Below, in pieces: positions 1 through 12,200 of a DNA stretch of 64,000 nt. The position numbers and the translations under genes were made by a program. A model generated the notes under the pieces. The model had not been told where the DNA came from and made no database searches. It worked only from the letters and a program-made list of their open reading frames with translations. Numbering within the stretch: the first letter of the stretch is position 1; each line of letters starts with the position of its first letter. Source of the stretch: Ophiura sarsii (taxonomy: Eukaryota; Echinodermata; Ophiuroidea; Amphilepidida; Ophiuridae); assembly GCA_035610835.1 (NCBI GenBank), contig CM069449.1, positions 44,288,768 to 44,352,767 of the forward strand. The letters are read 5' to 3'.

Positions 1-148
1 TAATAAAAGAGACCCTTTTTTTAGCTGTCCACGAAACGCATAATATTCTTGAAATCTATCCACTCTAAGTGGGCAGCAGATCGCATTTTTGCTACTTGTG
101 GGATTGTCACTACAAAAATATCCATGATGACATGGCCGCATTTCTCAC

Positions 149-272
149 CCCTTCCCCCATTGCATGAATTTCTCATCCGCTTCAGCCTTCTTCTGTTCTT
201 CTTCTCTCTGTTTAATTTTTTCCATCTTGAGATTCCTTGTGCGGCCACTGCTTCTGTCTCGAAAAACAGTCT
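149..272 (-). CDS. BUD13: BUD13 coding exon 5
   Basis: The acceptor is CCCTCACAG at 273-275 and the donor GTGAGA at 148; it leaves in phase 2. It encodes TVFRDRSSGRTRNLKMEKIK and then a Glu/Lys helix ending in FMQWGKG, the equivalent of human VFRDKSGRKRNLKLERL...YAQWGKG. The next exon is outside the window. Confidence 0.92.
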
Positions 273-3200
273 CTGTGAGGGAAGAAATGAGAAATCAGTG
301 TAAGGCAAAGTGACTTACCGCCCGTTTTTGAACATCCCCCCGTGTAGCTCAGTCATGAGAGCATCAGACTTGCACACACGTCGCCCGGGTTCGTGTCGCG
401 GCGCATGACCCGTTTTTCTCCCCTAATAGTTTAATTGAAAAACATGCCCTGGGAGTTAGGGTTAAGAAGCACCTTTTTTCATGCTGTTAACCCTAATCCT
501 CCTGGACACTACAAAACACGAAAGTGCTACAATCTTGTACCGCGCGACGGCCCTATCAATCTTGTGCTACCCTCGGCGCATGGTTCAATTTGTTTAAAAA
601 AAAGTTTTGGGAACTTCCCCCGTGTAGCTCAGCCAGTAGAGCATCAGACTTGCACGCAGGCGGCCCGGGTTGGATATGCGGCGCATGCGGAGACTGATTT
701 TCCCCTCAAATTTGAACCCGTTTTTCTCCCCTGATAGTTTAATTCACAAAAACACGCCCGGGGAGTTAGGGTTAAGGGGATGTTAAATAATTTATCAAGA
801 ACTGTAACTTTTTAACTATTAAAGGTAGATGTTCCGATTTTCAACTTGAAGTTTTTCTATTCTACATCGTCATGAAAGGTCATCCTTAAAAAAGTCGTGT
901 TCCAAAGTTTGAGTTGCATAGCTCTAATGGTTCTTATTTTAGACGCACAAGATGCTGTGAACTGTACCCATTGAGTAGTATACAAACTATATCGGTGGTT
1001 ACCACCATTCGCGGTAATTCGACGTTATTTCATCGATTTCTCCGTAATTATACCGATTTAGGCCGTCAAATTTCAGTATGATGATGAGAAAAATACGAGC
1101 TTTCATATGATATGAAAAACTCCGTATGTTTGAAATAATTCTGTGTTACGAAAATGTGATCGGGTCATCTACCTTTAATGTGATGTATAGTAGTATAGGA
1201 AATGAGTCAGAGAATCCATTTCTGGTATCGACATTTTGATCCCAAAAAAATCACTTTTTTAGATCAACATTTTTCGGACATGGTAACAAATCAGTTTTTG
1301 GTAAAAGTGCCCAAATTGCACCAAAATCTTCTAAAGACATTTCTCTAGGATCTTTTTTTAAAAATGTGTTCATAACAAGTTTTAGTTTTTAAATTTGTTA
1401 GTGAAATTTGATACTAAAAATGGTTTCTCTGACTCATTTACTTTCCAAAAATGTATTCTTTTATGTGCATCACATTAACCCTAGCCTCCTACCCACATTT
1501 TCCAATGACAATTTTTTCAACCACAAAAAGAGTGGCCACACGGAGTAATTCTGTTATACCTAATAGCCCCGGAGTAAAACGAGATTGCGTTATTCACGGC
1601 GTGATTCTCGCTTTTAGGAACATTTCTCGGTTTATTGAAAATCACCCGCGAATTCTCGGCATCGTGGGTTTTATCAAAGAAAAATTCTGAAATCGCGGGT
1701 TTTTTCAAAGAAAAATGTCAATCATTAAAATAGAGATCAAATCGACCCGTGTATCAAGCATTTTAACAGTCGTCCGGGAATGAGATTAAATGTCATTCAA
1801 GTGCCCAGGAAGTAGCTTCGATCCCAAAAAAATCACTTTTTTAGATCAACATTTTTCGGACATGGTAACAAATCAGTTTTTGGTAAAAGTGCCCAAATTG
1901 CACCAAAATCTTCTAAAGACATTTCTCTAGGATCTTTTTTTAAAAATGTGTTCATAACAAGTTTTAGTTTTTAAATTTGTTAGTGAAATTTGATACTAAA
2001 AATGGTTTCTCTGACTCATTTACTTTCCAAAAATGTATTCTTTTATGTGCATCACATTAACCCTAGCCTCCTACCCACATTTTCCAATGACAATTTTTTC
2101 AACCACAAAAAGAGTGGCCACGCGGAGTAATTCTGTTATACCTAATAGCCCCGGAGTAAAACGAGATTGCGTTATTCACGGCGTGATTCTCGCTTTTAGG
2201 AACATTTCTCGGTTTATTGAAAATCACCCGCGAATTCTCGGCATCGTGGGTTTTATCAAAGAAAAATTCTGAAATCGCGGGTTTTTTCAAAGAAAAATGT
2301 CAATCATTAAAATAGAGATCAAATCGACCCGTGTATCAAGCATTTTAACAGTCGTCCGGGAATGAGATTAAATGTCATTCAAGTGCCCAGGAAGTAGCTT
2401 CGATTTTCCGCATCAATGCGGTAGAATACAATTACATCATAGCATGATTAGAAGGGCTTTTATACTAATTAGCGTACCGACCGATCAACAAAAATAACAA
2501 TTAACTTTCCGTCATCCATCCTCGATTATCCACAATCGATTGCGGAAGCATACAAATATACATCGCAGCAGTCTGAGCCTCGTATGCACGATCGACGATT
2601 TTGTCATCTGAACACATCGAAATACTGATGAAATCGACCCTTGTTTCGACTATTTTACGATCCAGAAATTGGATTAAATGTCAAGTTAAATTCTTCATTT
2701 TTTCAATCGTACCTTTTCAAGTTTGGAAACCTCATGGGCGTGGGAACTGGGAAATACCCTTCTCTAAATGTAAACAAAAGCGATCTTGTTAATCTTTTGA
2801 CAATCTGCTTTTCAACAGCCTGATAATGTGGTTTGCTCTTAACACGTGCGCCAGAGTCTAGCAATCGAGCGAGTGTGGAATCGGAACCACAAAAGTTCAG
2901 AGTTCATGATTCCTGGTATTTATTTTTGGCGTGCAATGCAATGGCAGTAAATTGGTTGGTCCTCAAATTTGTATCCAGCGTGTGTGGAACATGAAACGGA
3001 CGGAGCATAAAACCATGTTTGACATAAAAAAGTCAAAAAATACGGCAGCTACTAATTGGAATATAATGAACATTATGAAACCTCTTTATCTGGAATAACT
3101 TGCAAAATTATTATGCTGTCATGTAGGTAAGAAAATTGGACAAAAAGTAAGCTTATTTACATTTTAAAATAGAATTCAAGGAGCGATATTTAGGGGTGAT

Positions 3201-6200
3201 TTTCGGTCACAACCTTTTTGTTATTGCTTGAAAATGAGTGACAGCGCGATTTCTCGTTTTTCTCTCGCTATCAACAATTTTGGTGCGTTTTTCTCGGGTT
3301 TTTAGTAAATCTGATGAAATCTCGTTAATCTCGCTTTTGCTTAAAAGTTCGTGCGTTTTTTACCAAAATGAAATGCGTTTTTTTCCGGGGCTTAGTTATA
3401 CCCTTCACAGAGGTATTCATAGTGCATGATTTTTAAGAACGACGCATACTACCGATGTAAGGTGCGTAGGGTATAACAGAATTATGCCGGCCACGCCCCC
3501 GGGGCTTGAACCCACAACCTCTCGGTTGCGAGACGAATTCTTGTAGTCCTGTATAAGATAATAGAAAGTGGGGAAATGTTGACACAAAAACCCTGAACAA
3601 TCTCATAGATGTAATTGTCTCACCTGCTTTCCTGCCAGACATTTCATCTGTCATATGCTCAAACATATCTGCATTTCGCCTCTTGGTGGCGTCGTTCTCC
3701 TTCCTCATGGTGCGTGCATCTTGTAGGCCAGCCTTAGCCCCTGCAGGAGAGCATAGCAAATAGTAGAATATAATATTATTAATAGGTCTACATCATGAAG
3801 ACAATCCTAGAGAATGTGGAATCAATAAGTATGGCATGGTATCACTCTGGGTGGCATGGGCTAGCATAAATCTGATGATGTTTTCCCAACATGATGGAGC
3901 AGTGCATCGTTTGGAAGCATTCTAACAGCAGAGATATGGTCTCAACAAGTGAAAGATACCAATCACCAATGACCTGCAGATCTATCAGTGTATAAACCAG
4001 TGTTGTTCCATTTTGCCAGGGTGTAGCACAAGTGCCATTTAGGCCGTTGCCTACATTAACAAAAAGTAGCCCAATTTCCAGTGAGCCCATTAGATAATGG
4101 CAATGCCAATGGTAGCTAAACCTTTGAAATGCCACAGCGGATGTTTGTTGGTCATGGTGCACAGGTCAAAGTAGCCCAATTCATGAGGTTGGCAACACTG
4201 CATATTGATTTTATCCCTGTAACATCACTTGTTGCAACAAATACTAGTGTGTCAAGTGGCATGCATCACACAAAATCCATTCATGGATTTGAACTAAGCC
4301 ATGAATATGGTTTAATGACACAATGGTCCGTCCCATCTCATACACCAGCCTATTCATTGATTTGAGCTAAGCCATTTTTATTTAGTTATACCATACAATT
4401 CGTCGCTGTTCTGACATACCGGCACATCACTTTACTTAATTCTGTTGTGATGTGCCGGTATGTCAGAACAGCGACGAATTGTACACAAAACAGATTTGTC
4501 AGGAACATTTCCCAACTTTCAAAGTCTATCTCAAAAATTACTGAACCAATACTAGGCATAGTTGTACTTATTTTAATGCCATTCTCATGCTTATTCCAAA
4601 TATGGTGATGAAATTCAATAATTCTATTCAGTTATAACACATTTTTTGAAATTTTGGAACTGTCGTCTGGACACAACTGCCGCAGGGAAAGTGTTAAGAC
4701 CCTGATGTTACTAACCTGAAGACATCTGATCTAATCTGGATTTAGCAGGTGCATCTCTTGAACGTCTCGGTGGTGACAAATCACTATCAGAATTAGTTCT
4801 ATTCCTCCTGGGCGGTGATAAATCACTATCAGAATCGTTTCTTGTTCTCCTACGCGGTGACAAGTCACTGTCAGAGTTTTGCACTTTTCCCCTCGTCGAT
4901 GATAACTTACGATCATTAGTTTGCTCTCTTCTCCCTCTTCTATCCACATCAGAGTGTCTTGATCTTTTCGAATCTGATCTGTGATCTCCTTTTAACCCTT
5001 TATTGGAACTTTGCCTCACAGGAGATAAATCAGAATCAGAGTCATGCCGAGTTCTCCTCGGGGGCGCCACATTTGCATCGCTATCAGGACGAGTTCTCAA
5101 TGGCGACATGTCAGAGTCGCTGCTATCATGGCGAGTTCTTTTAGGGGGTGCTGGCTCATCATCAGAGTCTGAATCATGTCTGGATTTTGTGTGAGTTTTC
5201 TTTCTATTTCTGTTTGGTACAGCCTGGTGTTTTCTGGGTGGTGATTGGTCAGAGTCAGAACCACGACCTCGCTCTGGGGAAAATAACAAAAGATCATCTG
5301 AATTGTATTAGGCCTTACCAATTTTTTTGAGATTTTCAAATATTATTATTTAATCCAAGAAACAAATGTGATAACAAAGTATGCACGCTAAGGCTGTGAC
5401 TTATACCCGGGTACCCCGCCCGCTATTCCTGGTACCCGGGTACCAAATTAAGTACCCGAATACCCGAAATGTAAAAAAAAAAAAAGAGAGTACAAATTTG
5501 TCCCCCAAATGACCTCTATTGACCCCATTGTGTGTCATTTTTTTTTAGTGTGTATTTTCGGGTACCCGGGAAAAACGGCTCGGGTACACAACTACCCGTG
5601 CATTCACAGCCTTGATGCACGCTACTAACGTTGAGCACCATGATTTTCTTGGGAACTAGATAATTCTACTAATTCTCAGTTTTCGCACTGGGACAGACAA
5701 TTGCCCACCTAAAATGACTTTAAAAACTAATCAAAGGGTTCTTGGCACTTTGATGGTACATTGAAATGAATCATATTTACCATTGTCCTTGTTCATTGAT
5801 AATTTCCATTTGTTACTTTTCCTGAACTGCTCCAATTGTATTTCATCTTTTGGTCTTTCATCAATAAAGTCCGCAACCAATGGGGCTTCATCAGTATTCA
5901 GCTTGTCAACGACATCTCCGCCCTTGATGAGGTCAGCAGGGATCAACTTCTGGACATCGATATCATCATCATGGATTGTCATATTTCTAGAGGTGAAAAA
6001 TGATAATGAAAATAAGAGTTCAAAGGCTGATGCAGCAAATATGTACATCCTAGAGTATATCATGCCCCGGTACCCAGTCCCACTCCCAACTCAACACAAA
6101 AGTTGGTAACCATGACTGTTCTAAAAATTGCGGAAAAGGGTATATTTTCGATTGTCTGCGTGGGCCGCGAAATCATGAAATAGGGGGTATTTCATGTCAT

Positions 6201-9200
6201 GAATTAGTCTCCGCGAAATTCGAAAAAAGGGGAATTTTACGAAATTCTAACAAAAGTTTGGGAATCAATAAGAACAAGATTCCAGTAAATATTTGTAGTG
6301 CTCCTACAGTCACAGGGTTCAAATCCCTTCTGAAAACACACCTCTTCTCCTAATTTGTGCTCTTTCCTTGTTTGTATTGTTTTTGGTTTTTGTCGTTGCG
6401 CTCTGTATCCTTTGGCAAAGGCGCATTATAAATGCTGTGTTATATTATATATCAACAATCGTATTCCTCCCCCTGCTTGTAATGTAAAAATGGATGCATC
6501 CTCTTCGTAATATCTTGATTTATTTACTAACTGATACTGGGCGGCATGCAGCTCCGATATCATGCGTGAAATTACCGCAACAGTTAACAGGAACAAAATT
6601 GTACCAGAAAGTTGGGACCAGCGCCCGGAATCAATGCAAGATTTGTTCATGACCCTCATGACCCTCATCTCTTTAGAAAAACATTGTTTGGGTATTTGCA
6701 AGACTGGGTTGACAGGTGGAAGGTCATGAAGTGCCAGGCTGTCATCAACGCCTTCGGATCATCCACTCGTTACTGAACTCAGTTCTTGTCTCAACAAAGT
6801 CAGTTGTCTTGCTTGTTTTCATTACAAAGTAACACAAAATTGCTAATTTTGGCACATTTGATTTGTGACTTTGTCTCATTCTCATTAATGTGGCCAAGTC
6901 CAGCAACATGTAATCATTGCACATTTGGTATCATTTTAAAGAAGAACACTTCAGCTTTCCATTGATAGGCAACATGATACAAGAGGGTAATAAATAATAA
7001 AGATATACTTGATTAAAAAAAGTTTCCTAACTTTTTGTGAGCAGTTTAGTAGGCCATCAATTTGTTCCTAAACAATGACAGACACATACATTTGGCCATG
7101 CATTTTGAGTTGGGCCGGTATGGCGGTACATGCTTATTATATTACACTTGTAAAATGCATGAAAATGCGGTTTGCAAGTTGTTTCTTTGCCAAACTTAAC
7201 CCTAACCCCCCCCCCCCCCCCCTCCCCCCCAGATACTACTTAAAACAATACCCCCATAAGTATACATTTTCTTAAAGCTTACAAAACAGTGAATCTCAAA
7301 AATGTCAATCCCCAGGGGACTTATAATAATAATAATAATAATGGCATTTATAATGCGCCGTCAATCTAGGTAAAACTATTCCGAGGCGCAAACATATAAA
7401 ACAAAAATACAAATTAACATGAAAAATACATAAACAAGGATGATGTGCATATACATGTACATATGTATAATACAAAGAAATCAATTATAAACTGAGTCAA
7501 ATAATCTTGTTTTTAACAAGTTCTTAAAAGAGTCAAGTGAATCACAGCATCTTAAATTATAAGGTAGTGAGTTCCAGAGAGTTGGTGCAGCAACCGAAAA
7601 TGCGCGATCTCCAAATGAAGAAGTAGTCCGTGGAACAACAAGTAAAAGTTTATCAGTGGACCGGAGAGTACGTTTTGGATGATATGGTACAAGAAGATTA
7701 GCAATATATGTTGGTGAAGTGCCATGCAAAGCTTTCCAAGTTAAAAGAAGAAGTTTAAAATGAATTCTTATGTCTTATGACTTATGTCCTTGAAACGATG
7801 CCTCATTTGAATAGAGAGGTCAAATGTTTAAACAGTGCAAAATGCAAATATAGTAACCCAAAGATGATAAACATGGATATTTGAAATAGCTTTCCATTGA
7901 TATATAACATGTTGGAATCCATTTAATGGTTGAGTGTTTTGCGCCGATCTCATTTGAACTTGTTTTACCATAGAAGTCAATGGGAAACCACTAACAACAA
8001 TGAACAATTATCAGAATACAAAATTGGTGATAAAATAAATATAAACCATCTGGAGATAGATTGGTGGGCGTTATATTATAGATAGTGCTCCAATGTTATA
8101 AAAAGAATATCAATTGTTTTTGACAATTCCCCTTTGTGACCCCCAGGGCAGGGGCCGCATTTATCAAAATTGCTTCGCCTGATCATCCTCCACCTCAACA
8201 ATTTTGGGGATGAAATGCTATTTAGCAAATGCAAAGTATATTTGAACATATTTTTTACTTAGATATGTTCTTCTCCATGAAAGCTTCAATTTGTTGGATG
8301 TTCACGGTTGACAAAGGCTTTATCTAATTCTAAGATGGTCGATACATGGCCCTGTTCAAAATCTGGGGTATTTACAATACGTCCGCAATTGACGGTGAAA
8401 CCTTTTTTCCCTTAAAATATCGGGATGCGTGTGTAAAACTGGTCAAGTCATGCAAATTTTAATCTATTTTAGCTTAAATTAAAAGGGCTTTAAAATCATG
8501 ATGTCCAGTTGCTTGTGTGTGGTTAGTTAGACATCAGTGAATACATCCCAGCTTGTGTTTTCCTTTTTCGCTGAATTTAAAAGAGGTAGCCTAAACATGG
8601 AGTTTTCTACATATTTTGGCGACAAATTTTCAAAAAAATGCCGCCCTATGAATGATGTAGTCAATGATATGAACATCCCTAGCATTGAGGCGCATTTTGT
8701 AAAATCGGGCCCTGCACAGTGTTCGAAATAGTCGGGTGCACACATGCACCGGTGCATGTAGTTTTTTGCTAGTGCATGTAACTTTTCTATGCTGCATGCA
8801 CACTGTGCATGTAGGCCTAAGCTTAATCAAGAAGCGCCACTGTAAATGATCGGCAGATCGGGATACTGCTCATATAATAATTTGGGATATCATAAGGAAA
8901 AAAGAAAGAAAAGAAAAAATTCCGTTCAAAATTCAAATAGTTCAAAATTCAAATAGTTGAAATTAATTTAGTAAATTAATATAATTAACTATCCAATTGA
9001 GTTGGAACGATCGGCAAATCCTTACGAAAAATTGGCAATCCCCTGCTGTCCCCCGTGTTGACCTAGCTTCCACTGAGTTACGCGAAAGTCGCGAACTTCA
9101 GTCTGAAGCTCAGTAAGCTTGCAAGTAATTCCCGGGTACCCGGGTACCCGCCCGTTGTCTCGGGTACCCGGGTACCAAATTGAGTACCCGGATTCCCGAA

Positions 9201-12200
9201 ATTTTAAAAATAAAAATAAAAATCTTTTTTTTCCCCAATTTTTTTTCCAATTTTTTTTTCTTCAAATATTTTTTCCGAAAGTCTTTTTAGGTATTGAATG
9301 ACCCATATTTTACCCAAAAGTGACCCTATTACCACAGGATATACTTAGTAAATGTTTCAAGTATAATGTATTTAAATTAAAAACATAATAACTAATTTTG
9401 AGTCGAATCAAATTATAAATGTTGTTTATATGCCTGTGATCTGGTAGAGAAAGATGTTTCATTTGTGTATGATGGATATAATGACAGATAGGTTTTGAAT
9501 GCATTTCAAATTCTTTAATACACAGACTTACAATTTTTATTACAACATCACATGCATATTAAAGGTAGATGACCCGATCACATTTTCGTAACACAGAATT
9601 ATTTCAAACATACGGAGAGTTTATATCATATGAAAGCTCGTATTTTTCTCATCATCATACTGAAATTTGACGGCCTAAATCGGTATAATTACGGAGAAAT
9701 CGATGAAATAATGTCGAATTACCCGAATGGTGGTAACCACCGATATAGTTTGTGTACTACTCAATGGGTACAGTTTACAGCATCTCGTGCGTCTAAAATA
9801 AGAACCATTAGAGCTATGCAACTCAAACTTTGGAACATGACTTTTTTAAGGATGACCTTTCATGTAGAATAGAAAACTTTAAGTTGAAAATCGGAATATG
9901 ATCGGGTCATCTACCTTTAACAACAGTAATCATTTTATTAAACATGAATTTTTTTTAAATCAAAATAAATTATACTAATTAACAATAACAAATCTTGCTA
10001 GTGTTTTAATATGTTACAGGCAACACTTTTCTTCCCATATTAAATAATAAGTTACTGAATTAAGGTATTTTTTAATTGTTAGAGTAAGGTCACGAATTTT
10101 CCGCGAAAATCGCGGAATTGAGGTTAAACGCGGAAAACGACATTTTGATGAAAAGAAGAAGAAAATAATGCACAAAATCCGTCCAAAACACTAAAATTGT
10201 AAGTAGTCTTGAATAAAACAATATAAATATTAAAAAACGATATCTAAACTGATGTATTTTTCTGTAAAGTGTGTTTATTTTGGTTTTATAGATCGTAAAT
10301 TTTAAGCTTTCTTGGGGAAAATTACATCACAGAAAAATGCAAAACTTACAAAGCGGAAAAACGCGGAATTCGACAGTTACAAAGCAGAAAATTCGTGACC
10401 TTATGTTAGAGCATGATATGGTGTTACTTAATGGCCAGGTAAGGAGTCACTTGATGCCGTTTAAATGACTAGTTTTTACTCTGAAAATGAAGAAGAAAAA
10501 AATGAAAATTGAAAAAAAAAATGAAAATTGAAAAAGAAAAAAAAAAAATCTTTTTTTTTGGTACCCAATTTCGGGTACCGTATTATCCCTATTAAGCGCC
10601 CAGGACCTTATAAGCGCCCACCCCCTTTTTCTCAGGTGACTTTAAAAATATATACTAATTAACCGCCCACCTAAAAATAAGCTTACTTAAAAATTACTCA
10701 CATCACACTAAATCTCGGACTACAAATTGCTTGAAAATAAAGGGAAAATTATGGTTATTTTAACTTCAGACATACTTGACATATTGTTTTGTGTTCCAAA
10801 AGTGAACTTAAACCATGTGTTAAGCCTTTAAACAGCAACAGAAACCATCCGAAATACGCACGTTTCGTGTTTGTTGTCCTTCGTGGAGGCCGCCATCTTG
10901 AATTGCAAAACATCGTCTTTGGACGTAAAGGTTGCTGAATTTTGCAACCTTGATGGTCAACAACTTTGTAAATCAGTATACAAATAAGCGCCCACCCAAA
11001 ATGACTTGGTTAACCGCCCTGGGCGCTTAATAGGGATAATACGGTACCCGCCCGAAAAATAGGTCGGGTACCCGGGAATCGAAATACCCGTGAACTTGCA
11101 AGCCTAAAGCTCACGATACTCAGCGAACGAAGTTGGGAAAACCCCTATAAAACTTTGTATACGTCATGATCGTATTCTGTCGGGTAAAGACATGTCCCGG
11201 TCACATGTGCAGAACAGACAACAAATCAGCGTTAATTATGATTACGTCAGGCAGGGTCTCAATAATTGATACCCCTATTAGTATTACTAAACAATGAAAT
11301 CACACATGCGATTTGTTGATTTGTTAAAAGTTTTGTAGGAAATAACGAAATAATAGGCAGCAACAATGCCTCCGAAAAAAACAATTCCAGCGCAAAAAAC
11401 TACATAATTATCACTAACCTAAGGCTAAGGGCATCATAACAGAAGACAGGGTAAGTAGGCCTAATCATAAATTATACTGCAGTTTTATGTTGTTTTACTG
11501 TTACTTTATCATTTATGTTTTTGTACACCAGGAAATTTGGTGCAACTGCATGTAACTTTGATGCTGTGCATGTAGAATTTTGACTCTGCATGCACCAGTG
11601 CATGTAGATTCCCTAAAGGTATATTATGTGATCTTTCCAGGGAACGCCCTCAACATCGAGAAAAAAAATAGAAAGCAGATTTTCTTGCAGATTTACATTC
11701 TGATCATAAATCATGCATACATTCCAAGTTACAGGGCGATACGATTCTTAATTACTTCAAAATCATGGTTTTAGAGTGAAAATAAACTGTCGGAATCCCG
11801 ACAGTTTATATTTTTCACTCTAAATTCACTCTAAATAAAACCATGATTTTGAGGTAGGCCTAATTTAATAGGAATCGTATCACTCTGTAACTTGGAATGT
11901 ACTGTACATGTATGATTTATGATCGGAAATGTAAATCTGCAAGAAAATCTGCTTTCTAAAAAAAAATCATGAATAGAGGGCGCTCTCTGGAAAAGATCAC
12001 ATAATATGCCTTTAATTCGGACACTGGCCCCGCATTTATTTGATCACTTTAATTTTAAATTAAAATTGGAACGTCCATCTTTTTAAGTTTTTTAAAAGTT
12101 GCAGTCACCCGGGCCGATATTGAGCTGAATAAACTAGAACTGAATGGATGAATAAACATGAATACCCATGAATGAATATGAAATTAATGTTTCCTTTACT

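Larger units (their letters stand above)
9114..11106. mobile_element. hAT-like element carrying three nested insertions
   Basis: The ends TAAGCTTGCAAGT / ACTTGCAAGCCTA are near-inverted. They are flanked by AAGCTCAG (9106-9113) and AAGCTCAC (11107-11114), a 7-of-8 target duplication. Subterminal GGGTACCC palindromes match the 5389 element. Inside sit a family A MITE (9563-9916), an 8-bp-TSD element (10085-10403) and a TA-target MITE (10578-11044). No transposase seen. Confidence 0.65.

Noticed and set aside
340..412. Functional tRNA gene
   Set aside because: A and B boxes are present but the anticodon and acceptor stems do not pair and a second copy shares a non-tRNA tail; it is a SINE.
484..776. 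Telomere-like TTAGGG/CCCTAA
   Set aside because: Only single units occur at SINE and element ends, with no array.
1451..2290. Identical 79-aa and 63-aa ORF pairs
   Set aside because: They are a by-product of the 582-bp tandem duplication and resemble no family.
4129..4365. 78-aa ORF near BUD13 exon 4
   Set aside because: No splice context or family similarity; it overlaps repeats on the opposite strand from BUD13.
9630..9872. 80-aa plus-strand ORF
   Set aside because: It lies wholly within a family A MITE; other copies disrupt the frame.
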